The notes under the pieces were generated by a model that did no database searches, had not been told where the DNA came from, and saw only the letters and a list, made by a program, of their open reading frames with translations. The translations under genes were made by a program, and so were the position numbers. This document shows positions 35,399 through 43,390 of a stretch of DNA of 64,000 nucleotides, in pieces (position 1 is the stretch's first letter; each line of letters starts with the position of its first letter). Origin of the DNA: Nodosilinea sp. WJT8-NPBG4 (GTDB taxonomy: Bacteria; Cyanobacteriota; Cyanobacteriia; Phormidesmidales; Phormidesmidaceae); NCBI GenBank assembly GCA_019359285.1, contig JAHHHQ010000025.1, forward strand, positions 124,001 through 188,000. The letters are read 5' to 3'.

Positions 35399-35809
35399 TT
35401 AGTTACCCATATAATGCTCTCCTGATAAAAGCATCACGAGAAGCATACTCATCCAAAGTGCGAACGTTAAATAGATTAATAGAGCAAAACAATTTAGTGT
35501 CAGCCTTAATACCTTTCGCCATACGTGCTGTTTTCGTCTAATTGCTGTGATGACCTTCACTACTCCTGTAATAACAAGGGGTAGAGTTGCGATCGCAGCT
35601 AAAAGACAACCACAGAAAAAAGAGATAACTGGTGCTATTTTGAGCACTACATGCATCAGCATTATTAGACAAGCCAGAACGAGCAAGCCTGCACAATTGA
35701 GTTCTATGAGGAGGCTTCCCATACTAGATTGTGCTCGCCTGCGATATTTAAGAGCACTTGTAACAATAAGAACTCCATGTAGCCCAGTCAACCCAGCAAC
35801 TACGTACAT
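35399..35809 (-). CDS. Four-helix membrane protein of unknown function
   Basis: 136 aa with four strongly hydrophobic segments (about 3-20, 30-55, 60-85, 105-130) joined by short basic loops (KYRRRAQ, IRRKQHVWRKV). No family is recognised. It lies between two copies of a 180-bp duplication, downstream of the truncated signal-peptide copy at 35833-36012, and reads in a different frame from it. Either it was inserted into a duplicated lipoprotein gene, or it takes its promoter from the duplicated region. ATG 35809. Confidence 0.55.
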   Translation of the reverse strand: MYVVAGLTGLHGVLIVTSALKYRRRAQSSMGSLLIELNCAGLLVLACLIMLMHVVLKIAPVISFFCGCLLAAIATLPLVITGVVKVITAIRRKQHVWRKVLRLTLNCFALLIYLTFALWMSMLLVMLLSGEHYMGN

Positions 35810-35832
35810 TGGTATTTAACTCCGGCGTAAAA

Positions 35833-36012
35833 GGCGTGATGTCTTTTGAGCGAACGGGATAGCGATCGCATCCCCCAGTCCCCAACATCACGCACCCCAA
35901 CAGAACCATGCACCACAGGCTCAACCTCAACTGGCGAATCCACCGCCGTCCTAGACCCACAGCCATGCCAGTACCATTCACTCTAGAAATTTAAAGTCCA
36001 AAAGGGTTTCAG
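35833..36012 (-). pseudogene. Truncated duplicate of the WG lipoprotein 5' end, copy B
   Basis: Repeats the signal peptide and lipobox of the WG lipoprotein (MNGTGMAVGLGRRWI to GTGGCDRYPVRSKDITP) from ATG 35981, then loses homology at 35833. The open frame runs on for about 27 unrelated residues to 35748. Promoter and leader bases upstream are also duplicated (to 36012). Confidence 0.8.
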
Positions 36013-36216
36013 GGGAGATTGGCGCTCACCCGCTGTTGCCATCCTGCGTTATTTAAGTTGTCTGTTATACATTTTCGTCTGGTTTCTCGATCTACCCCAA
36101 TTTTGGAAAGTGCTATTTGGCAAGCGTTACGTATCTATGAATACACTAGTGGAAGAGAAACAGCCTGATTTCGTATAATTGATGATGCTCCTGAAATTAA
36201 TGATAGTGAGAAGAAT

Positions 36217-36714
36217 ATGAGTAAGAGTAATTTGGCAAAGTTGAAAACAGTAACGGTTAGCTTACCTTTTGGATTGGGGTCTGCCGAATGGGAAGCGGAT
36301 TCAACCCAAAGCAGAGCAGCTTGGGCGCTTTACGTAGAGTTGATGACACGGGTAGCGGTACAGGAATTAGCCATTGATGCAGGCTTGGTGCGAGAGGTGC
36401 TGAACTCGCTGTACACATTATTTGGAACGACGCGGGAAATTTTGAGGGAAGCAGGTCCAAACGTGGGAGCTTCACGGGAATCTGTTGGTGGATTAGCGAT
36501 CGCTGTTCTGAATCAAGGATTACGCCCGTTTTTAACGAAATGGCATCCGATGTTGCAGGTTTGGGAGGCGCAGCGTCCAGAAAAAACGAGTCCCAAAGAG
36601 CATGAGCAGCAGTGGACTGAGGAGCCAAAGTTGCGACAAGAATTGAGTAAGTTGAGGGCTGAGTTAGAAGTATATGCTCAAGCACTAGCAAAGGTGGCTG
36701 GAGTAGAGGTTTAG
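36217..36714 (+). CDS. Unknown 165-aa protein, partner of the TIR-GUN4 gene
   Basis: I do not recognise a named family. Residues 8-25 read KLKTVTVSLPFGLGSAEW, then a helical part AAWALYVELMTRVAVQELAIDAGLVREVLNSLYTLFGTTREILREAG (about 33-80) and a hydrophobic stretch GGLAIAVLNQGLRPFLTKWHPMLQVWEAQRP (about 91-121). The C-terminus (about 125-162) is a charged coiled coil (RQELSKLRAELEVYAQALAKV). No signal peptide. The start is ATG 36217, with GAGAAG upstream. It lies 63 bp before the TIR-GUN4 gene, same strand, with the same AT-rich codon use (HIP1-poor), so the two form a likely operon. An adaptor or regulator role is inference. Confidence 0.65.
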   Translation: MSKSNLAKLKTVTVSLPFGLGSAEWEADSTQSRAAWALYVELMTRVAVQELAIDAGLVREVLNSLYTLFGTTREILREAGPNVGASRESVGGLAIAVLNQGLRPFLTKWHPMLQVWEAQRPEKTSPKEHEQQWTEEPKLRQELSKLRAELEVYAQALAKVAGVEV

Positions 36715-36777
36715 ACTGAATTCGGAAAATTTGAATGCTGCTATACTTCCTGCTGAAGTAGTATTGTTTCATCGCCC

Positions 36778-37758
36778 ATGAGTTCTTCTGAGTTTAATGT
36801 CTTCCTCTGTCATAACAGCGAAGATAAGCCTCAAGTACGACAGATCGCTGAATGCTTGAAAAAGCAGGGGATACATCCGTGGTTTGACGAGTGGGAGTTG
36901 CGACCAGGAGTTCGTTGGCAACAAGTTTTGCAAGAGCAGATATCTCAGATTAATGTGGCGGCAGTCTTCGTTGGTAGCAACGGGCTTGGTCCCTGGCAGC
37001 AGCAAGAGCTTGAGGCTTTCCTATTAATGTTTGCACGCAATAATAGGCCCTTGATTCCAGTACTACTGACCAATGCACCTCAAACCCCAGAGTTACCTCT
37101 TTTCCTGCAAGGGCGAACGTGGGTTGATTTTCGACAACCTTATCCCGACCCAATTGGGCAATTAATTTGGGGAGTGACTGGAAATAGGTTAACTCATGAG
37201 GAAGTTTTATCGTTGGAGTCCGAATTTGGATTGATTTTGCCAAATCAGCCTGAAACTCAAAACAGTAGTGATTTAGACAAGCTAGAGAGTCTGTTGTCAG
37301 CACAGAAATGGCAAGAGGCAGATGAGCAAACAAAGAAAATCGTTCTGCAAGATAACCAAGGCAATCTTTTGACGGCTCCAAAAATTAGAGGACTTGTTTT
37401 AGAATTACTCGATAGCATCGATCGGCTTTGGATAGGGTACAGTGATGGAAAATTTGGACTAAGGATTCAGCAGCAGTTATGGCAGAAGGTTCTGGAGCCA
37501 AAGAAAAGATCACGGTTCAACCCATTCGCTATGGTGGAACCACCTCCAACTGAATCGCAAGCTTGGAGTCAATTTGTAAGCTTAGTCGGCTGGTACAGCG
37601 ATGATAAGAAACAGTATGTGCCAGATGAGCGGTTCAATTTCTCAATACAAGCTTCTTCAGGGTGTTTACCCCGAACTCGGCTGTGGTTACATGGTGGGTA
37701 CGGAAATAGCGTGAAACAGTTTGTCATTTTGATGGAGCAAGTTGAACGGCTAGGGTGA
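36778..37758 (+). CDS. TIR domain-GUN4 domain fusion protein
   Basis: 326 aa. An N-terminal TIR domain (about 5-125) begins FNVFLCHNSEDKPQVRQIAE, then HPWFDEWELRPG (33-44), VAAVFVGSNGLGPWQQQELEAF (60-81) and LPLFLQGRTWVDFR. WxxxE is present as W73...E77, the position of the catalytic Glu in NAD-cleaving TIRs. A C-terminal GUN4 domain (about 163-300) has LDKLESLLSAQKWQEADEQT, LLDSIDRLWIGYSDGKFGLRIQQQLW and WSQFVSLVGWYSDDKKQYVPDERFNFS. GUN4 binds porphyrins in chlorophyll synthesis. The fusion therefore joins a possible NADase/signal domain with a tetrapyrrole-binding sensor or adaptor. It has no membrane segment. The gene is AT-rich compared with flanking loci and probably acquired. Confidence 0.85.
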   Translation: MSSSEFNVFLCHNSEDKPQVRQIAECLKKQGIHPWFDEWELRPGVRWQQVLQEQISQINVAAVFVGSNGLGPWQQQELEAFLLMFARNNRPLIPVLLTNAPQTPELPLFLQGRTWVDFRQPYPDPIGQLIWGVTGNRLTHEEVLSLESEFGLILPNQPETQNSSDLDKLESLLSAQKWQEADEQTKKIVLQDNQGNLLTAPKIRGLVLELLDSIDRLWIGYSDGKFGLRIQQQLWQKVLEPKKRSRFNPFAMVEPPPTESQAWSQFVSLVGWYSDDKKQYVPDERFNFSIQASSGCLPRTRLWLHGGYGNSVKQFVILMEQVERLG

Positions 37759-37898
37759 GCCTGCCAGCTAACCCCGCAAATCTACCAGTCAGATTGCGAG
37801 GCTAAGGGGATCGTACCTTAGCCACCCCAATTTGCACTTCAGCGGGTGGCTAGGGTTTTCGCGTTCTGTCTTTCTCAACAACCACGGAGACAGAACCC

Positions 37899-38273
37899 AT
37901 GTTTGAATATCTCGACCCCGACGCCTCTGGCGCGTCAAATCTTCCGCTTGCCCAGCCCACCCATTCGCATCCTCGCCCCGAGCGAGTGCGGCACATGCTC
38001 TACGGCAGTCTCGCAGGCATAGACCGCACCATCAAAATCCTCCACGCCCACGGCTACATCGACCCCAACGACTGGAGCGACCCCATCCCCGTGCCGCCCA
38101 CCAGCGACATCCATCGCTCAGCTTCCAGCGGAACCGGATTGTGGATGGCGATCGCCACTAAAACCGTGCTGATCGAGCAACGCCCACCGCCCGCCCCCGA
38201 CGGCATACTCTTTGCTCTCGGGGGCTGCGATCGCCAAAAACAAGCTCATTGCCCCCACAACTTGGCAAACTGA
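37899..38273 (+). CDS. Conserved cyanobacterial small protein with divergent tail
   Basis: 124 aa, function unknown. The middle part ERVRHMLYGSLAGIDRTIKILHAHGYIDPNDWSDPIPVP (about 28-66) matches a family of short cyanobacterial proteins that read RVRHxLYGSPAAIxxTIKxLHxxGYxEPxxWSxPLP. The usual ending is a short TGRxxEVMxILTK. Here it is replaced by a stretch with GLWMAIATKTVLIEQ after an insertion, then a Pro/Gln-rich extension. The C-terminus past residue 100 may be read-through into non-homologous DNA. ATG 37899 follows GGAGA. Confidence 0.55.
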   Translation: MFEYLDPDASGASNLPLAQPTHSHPRPERVRHMLYGSLAGIDRTIKILHAHGYIDPNDWSDPIPVPPTSDIHRSASSGTGLWMAIATKTVLIEQRPPPAPDGILFALGGCDRQKQAHCPHNLAN

Positions 38274-38299
38274 GCAGCCCGTTTAACAATCCGAGGCCG

Positions 38300-38533
38300 C
38301 AGTGAAGCATATCGGCACTGCAATAAGGCATATTGACGCCGCGTAAAGCATATTGACTCAGCAGTGAAGCTTACTGACCCCGCAGTAAGGCATATTGGCA
38401 CCGCAGTGAAGCTTACTGGCGCAGCAGTAAAGCATATTGCCTTGTAATGAAGCATATTGACTTCGCAGTAAAGCATATTGACCCCACAGTGAAGCTTACT
38501 GGCACAGCAGTAAAGCAAAGTGGCACAGCAGTT
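38300..38533. repeat. 21-bp minisatellite, about 11 units
   Basis: The unit is GCAGTRAAGCWTAYTGRCNCC, with about 11 copies in a row (one is 20 bp and the last ones are degenerate). Because 21 is a multiple of 3, both strands show heptapeptide reading: the plus strand reads AVKHIDP/AVKLTGT units, the minus strand a Cys/Phe-rich version. The 20-bp unit breaks the plus frame. No start codon or ribosome binding site leads into the plus frame. Confidence 0.85.
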
Positions 38534-38626
38534 TAATGTTTTTGGAGAACAAATTGCCCATGCAGGCCGCAGTATCTCAAATTGACCTGTCAGTGTTGCC
38601 CTCGGTCTGCTAGCAGACTACTCTCA

Positions 38627-39235
38627 TCAGAGGTCAGAGGTTTCTTCAGCTTGCTCCAGGGTTACGTCTTCGTACAGAGCCGCGATGGAAGCTGTAAAGT
38701 CGATGCTCTCTAGGCAGAATGTAGCTGTTTCGGGTGTGTAATATTGCAACACCCACAGCCCCGCTTCATTGCGGCGAAAGCATTCCACCCGCTGGTGGCG
38801 CGTGTTGATCAACACGTATTCTTCTAAGCTCTCCAGGGTTTGGTAGTCGACAAACTTATCGCCCCGATCAAAAGCTTCTGTAGAGTTAGAAAGCACCTCT
38901 ACCACTAGCCTAGGAAAGTGCTTGTAGGCTGAAGTTTTCTGATCGCGCGGGTCGCAGGTCACCATCACATCGGGGTAGTAGAAGCGATCGCGAGCCTCAA
39001 TGCGAGCTTTCATGGCTGAAATATAGACCCGGCAACTTGTACCGCGCACGTGGTTGCGGAGCAAGACACTAAGGTTACCTGCAATGGTCACATGCCCATC
39101 CCTAACCTCAGCCATGGCATAGACTTTCCCCGCGGAATACTCATGCTTAATGGGGCTTTCGGCCTCGAACTGAAGATAGTCTTCAGGGGTGAGATCTTGC
39201 GGCGAGGCAACCATGTCAATGGGTAACGTCAACAA
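38627..39235 (-). CDS. Uma2 family (DUF820) restriction-endonuclease-fold protein
   Basis: 202 aa. Uma2 proteins share the PD-(D/E)xK nuclease fold and are hugely expanded in cyanobacteria; targets are unknown. Family motifs are TPEDYLQFEAESPIKHEYSAGKVYAMA (about 16-42), the active-site-like FYYPDVMVTCDP (about 85-96) with the catalytic Asp, and PRLVVEVLSNSTEAFDRGDKFVDYQTLESLEEYVLI (about 108-143) with the ExL/K elements. ATG 39235 is the longest start; Met8 (39214) also fits. It is convergent or isolated, with no partner gene. Such genes often lie in repeat-rich accessory regions, as here. Confidence 0.88.
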   Translation of the reverse strand: MLTLPIDMVASPQDLTPEDYLQFEAESPIKHEYSAGKVYAMAEVRDGHVTIAGNLSVLLRNHVRGTSCRVYISAMKARIEARDRFYYPDVMVTCDPRDQKTSAYKHFPRLVVEVLSNSTEAFDRGDKFVDYQTLESLEEYVLINTRHQRVECFRRNEAGLWVLQYYTPETATFCLESIDFTASIAALYEDVTLEQAEETSDL

Positions 39236-39739
39236 TCAAGTTTTAGTCTGTAAGCCAATTTCCAATCATCCTACTGGTTGTAGCTGCTACTCCGCGATGG
39301 TCAAGACCGGCCTCATAGGGCCAACGCAACTGCTAGCTACATCAGTAAACTGGAGGATTTTCAGCATGAAAAATCGCCGGCGATCGCCCTTATAAAAACT
39401 TAAAAAACCGCCCAAACGACGGGTGGTTTTTTGCTGTCGGCAGGATAGGGTAATGCTAATGGGGTAGGTTGTCCAACTCGCTTGAGGCACAGGTTCCTAC
39501 CACCGGCAAAACTGAGGTAGCACTCTGGCGCACTAGCGCCACCCAGGAGTGTACGGCATGTTTTAACCGACCTGGCAATGGCGGCAACCACTCCTTAGGT
39601 GGTGTGCGATCGCCAGGCCCAACGACTGACTGCTGCTAAACTCGGTCTACATTGGGCAGCCCCAGCTGCCTAGAGCGTTAACGCGCACCTCAGGCGGATA
39701 CCACTGCACCATAAGGGCCTAAAAAGGAACTAAATCAAC
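39236..39739. other. Intergenic region with a mini-ORF and terminator
   Basis: About 500 bp. It contains a nine-codon frame MKNRRRSPL (39366-39395) with GGAGG at an ideal distance (39352-39356), then a terminator at 39402-39432. Downstream bases up to 39723 carry no gene; AAGGA near 39724 is the ribosome binding site of the fatty-acid hydroxylase. Confidence 0.5.
39402..39432 (+). terminator. Intrinsic terminator AAAAAACCGCCC / GGGTGGTTTTTT
   Basis: A 12-bp stem with one G-U type pair, a short loop and a T6 tail on the plus strand. Since the nearest upstream plus-strand gene ends over 1 kb away, it may end a small RNA or act as attenuator after the mini-ORF at 39366. Confidence 0.75.
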
Positions 39740-40516
39740 TTGAGAGAACAATCCTTTGAGTTTTACAGCATTGCCTTTTTAGGGATCATTATGTTCCGCT
39801 ATTTTCTAGTAGCAGGCATCACCTACTGGGTCTTTTATTCGCCAATTAGTCAGTCGTTTATCAACCATCGGCTGCGGCATCGGGTGCCATCTTGGCCAGC
39901 GATTCGTCACGACATCAATCTTTCGGTGCTATCGGCTTTGGTGTTTGCGTTGGCCGCTGGTTTTATCCTCTCCTCCTACCAAGACGGAGCCACCCGCCTC
40001 TACACCGACCCAAGCCAATATGGACTGTGGTATCTGGGGGGCAGCTATGGCGCAGTTTTGGTTTTGCAGGATACCTATTTCTATTTCACCCACCGACTGT
40101 TGCACCACCCCAAGCTGTTTGCCTGGCTCCACCGGGGACACCACCGATCGCGCTACCCAACCCCCTGGACTTCTTTTGCCTTTGATCCCCTAGAGGCGGT
40201 TGTTCAGGCGCTCTTTTTAGTCGGCATTGTCTTTGTGCTACCGCTGCATTTCATCACAGTGGTTGCCGTGCTGACAACGATGACAGTGTGGGCTGTGCTT
40301 AACCACTTGGGGCCAGATCGCCTCCCGGCTCTGTTTCCCCACCACTGGTTAGGTGAGTGGGTGATTGGCCCTGCCCATCACTCGATTCATCACCTCAAAT
40401 ATGCCGTGCACTATGGGCTTTACTTCACATTTTGGGATCGGCTGCTAGGCACCCAAGACCCGAACTATACGCAAAACCTCAGCGACTTTCGATTCGGTCG
40501 CAGCGACAGCGTTTAG
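39740..40516 (+). CDS. Fatty acid hydroxylase superfamily protein (candidate carotenoid 2,2'-hydroxylase)
   Basis: 258-aa di-iron membrane hydroxylase of the sterol-desaturase type. The histidine boxes are HRLLHH (118-123), HRGHHRS (131-137) and AHHSIHH (about 217-223), with three to four hydrophobic segments before and between them. It begins with TTG at 39740 behind AAGGA; ATG 39791 would shorten the first helix. It lies 62 bp before crtW on the same strand. CrtG, which adds hydroxyls at C-2/C-2' of carotenoids, belongs to this superfamily, so a xanthophyll role is an attractive inference. A general lipid hydroxylase remains possible. Confidence 0.72.
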   Translation: MREQSFEFYSIAFLGIIMFRYFLVAGITYWVFYSPISQSFINHRLRHRVPSWPAIRHDINLSVLSALVFALAAGFILSSYQDGATRLYTDPSQYGLWYLGGSYGAVLVLQDTYFYFTHRLLHHPKLFAWLHRGHHRSRYPTPWTSFAFDPLEAVVQALFLVGIVFVLPLHFITVVAVLTTMTVWAVLNHLGPDRLPALFPHHWLGEWVIGPAHHSIHHLKYAVHYGLYFTFWDRLLGTQDPNYTQNLSDFRFGRSDSV

Positions 40517-40578
40517 CCCATAGCTCTAACTGTTGATTACTGAAGTTTATAGCCTGGTTTTTTAGGCCATTTTTTGTA

Positions 40579-41280
40579 ATGGGTATTTTCGTTGCGTTAG
40601 TAATTGTGGCGCTCTGGCTGAGCAGTTTGGCAGGACTTTTGCTGGTAGATATAGCCCAGCTCAACCTGCTGTGGATGTTTGCGGCCATATTAGGGCGTGC
40701 TTACATTCAGACTGGGCTATTTATTGTGGCCCACGACGCCATTCATGGAGTTGTGGCGCCGAGTGATCGCCGCTTAAACCACGGCATTGGGCGACTGGCC
40801 GTCAGCCTATATGCCCCTTTGTCCTATCAGAAACTCTCTACCAACCACTGGCGACATCATCGGTATCCTGGTCAAGCTCAAGATCCCGATTTTCACGACG
40901 GCATTCACCGCAGCTTTGCCAGCTGGTATTGGAAATTTATGTCGGGCTATCTCAACGGCCGTGAAAAAGTGGTCATGCTGATAAAGCTAATTGCCATAGG
41001 TCTAACGCTCATCATTGGATTTCAAATTTCTGTCATCAACCTGGGCCTATTTTGGCTTTTGCCTATCGTTTTGAGCTCGATGCAGCTGTTTCTGTTTGGC
41101 ACCTACTTGCCCCACCGCGCGGGGCAAGTTAACCCACACAGTGCGACTAGCAGCAATTATCCGCTCGTGCTGTCGCTGTTGACCTGTTACTACTTCGGCT
41201 ACCACTGGGAGCACCACGAATATCCCCATCTTCCCTGGTACCATCTGCCTTCAGCCCGCCAGTCCAATGCCTGGAACTAG
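40579..41280 (+). CDS. crtW: Beta-carotene ketolase, CrtW type
   Basis: Adds 4-keto groups to beta-ionone rings to make echinenone, canthaxanthin or ketomyxol-type pigments in the membrane. The 233-aa protein has the CrtW His boxes: FIVAHDAIHG (48-57), NHWRHHRYPG (89-98) with DPDFH, and the C-terminal FGYHWEHHEYPHLPWYHLP. It also has LQLFLFGTYLPHR-like MQLFLFGTYLPHRAG, characteristic of ketolases rather than desaturases. It follows the hydroxylase gene by 62 bp, suggesting a two-step carotenoid-modifying unit. ATG 40579. Confidence 0.85.
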   Translation: MGIFVALVIVALWLSSLAGLLLVDIAQLNLLWMFAAILGRAYIQTGLFIVAHDAIHGVVAPSDRRLNHGIGRLAVSLYAPLSYQKLSTNHWRHHRYPGQAQDPDFHDGIHRSFASWYWKFMSGYLNGREKVVMLIKLIAIGLTLIIGFQISVINLGLFWLLPIVLSSMQLFLFGTYLPHRAGQVNPHSATSSNYPLVLSLLTCYYFGYHWEHHEYPHLPWYHLPSARQSNAWN

Positions 41281-41291
41281 GGGCCCATCCC

Positions 41292-41386
41292 ATTTTTGCA
41301 ACCCTCACCCTAAATCCCTCTCCCAGAGCGGGAGAGGGACTTCTAGCTCCCCTTCTCCCGTTTTGGGAGAAGGGGTTGGGGGATGT
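41292..41386. repeat. Interspersed palindromic repeat with CCCTCTCCC/GGGAGAGGG and CCCTTCTCCC/GGGAGAAGGG stems
   Basis: Two adjacent hairpins: CCCTCTCCC-AGAGC-GGGAGAGGG (41316-41338) and CCCCTTCTCCCG-TTT-TGGGAGAAGGGG (41349-41374). The ACCCTCACCCTAAATCCCTC lead-in is a well-known dispersed repeat in cyanobacterial genomes. Its place after crtW lets it end transcription from both sides. Confidence 0.75.
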
Positions 41387-41470
41387 AGAGCTGTGCTCTT
41401 CCCGCAGAGTGGGCAAACTTGCAAAACTGGGATACACCCCGCAACTGGGGTGGCGCAACCGGCACACTAG

Positions 41471-43390
41471 CTACTGCACTAAGCCACGGTAAGGACGCCA
41501 GAGCTGCACCCGCTGACCAATGGCCATTAAAAATTGGCCATTGGGGCTGAACTGAAACTGGCCCACATCGTGGAGTTGCGAGAGCGACTGCCCAGTCGCC
41601 ACCGACCAGAGGGTAATGCCCTGGTGGGGAATCGGCTCGCTTTCGACCAGGGGCAGCAGCAGGGTGCTGATGGCGAGGGTCTGTCCGTCGGGGCTAAAAG
41701 CCACTTCGCCTAGGTTGGTCGGCTGAATGGGGTGCCCCACGCTCTGATTAAGCATGAGGGTGTGAACCGTCTCATAGGTTTGCCGGTTCCATAGGCGAGC
41801 CGTTTTGCCATCGCTGGTGGCCAAGCGCTGGGAATCTGGGCTAAAGGCTAGGTGCCGCAAGGGCTCGGTGTGTCCGGTAAGGGTGATCTGGCGTGCACCG
41901 GTGGTGGCGTTCCAGAACTTGACGCTATTGTCGCGATCGCCCGTCGCCAGGATTTGCCCATCGGGGCTAAAAGCCAGGGGCAGAGGCGGAATACCACGGC
42001 CAGCTCGGTTTACCAAGGTCCGCACCATTTGCCCATTGGTGGCATCCCAAAGCTGGAGCGTGTTTTGGTCAGTCGCCGTGGCCAACCGCTGACCATTGGA
42101 GTTAAACCGCAGAGTGTGCACCATGCCATCGGCGGCATTCATCGACATCGTCCGCAACAGCTGCCCGGTTTGTAGGTTCCACAGTTTCAGGGTTTGGTCA
42201 GCGCTGGCGCTGGCCAACGTTGTGCCGTCAGGGCTGATGGCGATCGCCCGTACCGCGTATCGATGCCCCTGAAATGTGCGGATCTGCTCGCCCGTCGTCG
42301 CTGACCAGAGCCGAACCACACCGTAGGACATGCCCGCCGCGACAACCTGACTGTCGGGAGTAAATGCCACGGCATTGGCGACATCCCCAACGATGCGAGT
42401 GCCTTGCCCCGCCGGCTCCTGGGGCGGATTTCCTTGGGCAGATGCCTCTAGGGCTGGCCCCCGATGCAGGGTAATGATGCGGTTGCCGCGCTCAGCATTC
42501 CATAGAGCCAGGGCGCTTTCGCCACGGATGCACGATCGCTCGTAGCTGTAGCTGCCGATCGCAATCACTGCCCCATTGGGGCTAATGGCTGAAGACGCGG
42601 TGTAAATCGGGCAAGGGGAGTCGGGGTAGAGGGATTTTAGATCGATGCTTCTGGCCAACTGAGGCTGCTGCCAGGAGCCGATCGCCGGCACGGGTAGCTC
42701 TAGCGCTGTCTCGACCCAGTTAAACAGCAGCGGCAGATACCGGTTGAACCGTTCGCCCTGGAGGTACATGGCGTCGATGGTGCAGCTGCCACAGCTTTGG
42801 ACCGATAGAATTTCAGTGATTTTCTCCCAGCTCACCCCGGCCCAGGGTAGGTGGCCCACGGGCGCGTCCAGAGACAGGTTAATTTCTAGCTCGGTTAGCC
42901 ATTCCCCAGCGATGAAGGTGGGGTCTTCCATGCCGGCAGGGCGCGTCCAGCCGACGCGATCGCCAAAGGCCTTCGCCGCCACCGCAGAATCTGCTGGGTT
43001 TTCGGCTCTCACCTCAGCCCAAATTTGCTGCTGCACGCTAAAGCCAAACCGTCCGTCACTGGCCTTGACCCAAAGCCGATCGAGGGTTTGCAGCACCTTG
43101 GGGGGAATATTGGTCGCCAGCGGCGGGCCGAAAATATCACCCCCCGGATGAATCCAAGGGTCTAGAATACGGCGGGTTTCGGCATCGGCGGCGGGCCAGT
43201 CTTGGGCGGCTAGGTGCGATCGCAGCGCCCCCACATCTACCGCCTGGGCCTGAGCCCAGTTCGTTTGCTGAGCAGTTGGGTCGACCTGAGCCTGGAGGGA
43301 ATTTACCGGCCAACCCAACGTCACCGCCAGCACTAGACCCAAGCCCAGGTAGGTCAGCCGTTTGAGTCGCTTCATGTTGCTGCGCATCAT
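41471..43390 (-). CDS. Exported GUN4-WD40 repeat protein
   Basis: 639 aa. A signal peptide (about 1-35, ending SLQAQ) is followed by a GUN4 domain (about 50-190: LRSHLAAQDWPAADAETRRIL, LDRLWVKASDGRFGFSVQQQIW, FGDRVGWTRP, then VGHLPW). At least seven WD40 repeats follow (about 265-635), with units such as AIAISPDGTTLASASADQTLKLWNLQTGQLL. That predicts a porphyrin-binding domain joined to a seven- or eight-bladed beta-propeller in the periplasm or lumen. Start ATG 43390 overlaps the stop of the upstream lipoprotein gene (TGA 43387-43389), so translation is coupled; Met6 is an alternative start. Confidence 0.85.
   Translation of the reverse strand: MMRSNMKRLKRLTYLGLGLVLAVTLGWPVNSLQAQVDPTAQQTNWAQAQAVDVGALRSHLAAQDWPAADAETRRILDPWIHPGGDIFGPPLATNIPPKVLQTLDRLWVKASDGRFGFSVQQQIWAEVRAENPADSAVAAKAFGDRVGWTRPAGMEDPTFIAGEWLTELEINLSLDAPVGHLPWAGVSWEKITEILSVQSCGSCTIDAMYLQGERFNRYLPLLFNWVETALELPVPAIGSWQQPQLARSIDLKSLYPDSPCPIYTASSAISPNGAVIAIGSYSYERSCIRGESALALWNAERGNRIITLHRGPALEASAQGNPPQEPAGQGTRIVGDVANAVAFTPDSQVVAAGMSYGVVRLWSATTGEQIRTFQGHRYAVRAIAISPDGTTLASASADQTLKLWNLQTGQLLRTMSMNAADGMVHTLRFNSNGQRLATATDQNTLQLWDATNGQMVRTLVNRAGRGIPPLPLAFSPDGQILATGDRDNSVKFWNATTGARQITLTGHTEPLRHLAFSPDSQRLATSDGKTARLWNRQTYETVHTLMLNQSVGHPIQPTNLGEVAFSPDGQTLAISTLLLPLVESEPIPHQGITLWSVATGQSLSQLHDVGQFQFSPNGQFLMAIGQRVQLWRPYRGLVQ

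Noticed and set aside
38246..38518. Minus-strand frame of 90 codons across the 21-bp repeats
   Set aside because: It exists because the repeat length is a multiple of three; the Cys/Phe-rich heptads have no start context and no homologue I know.
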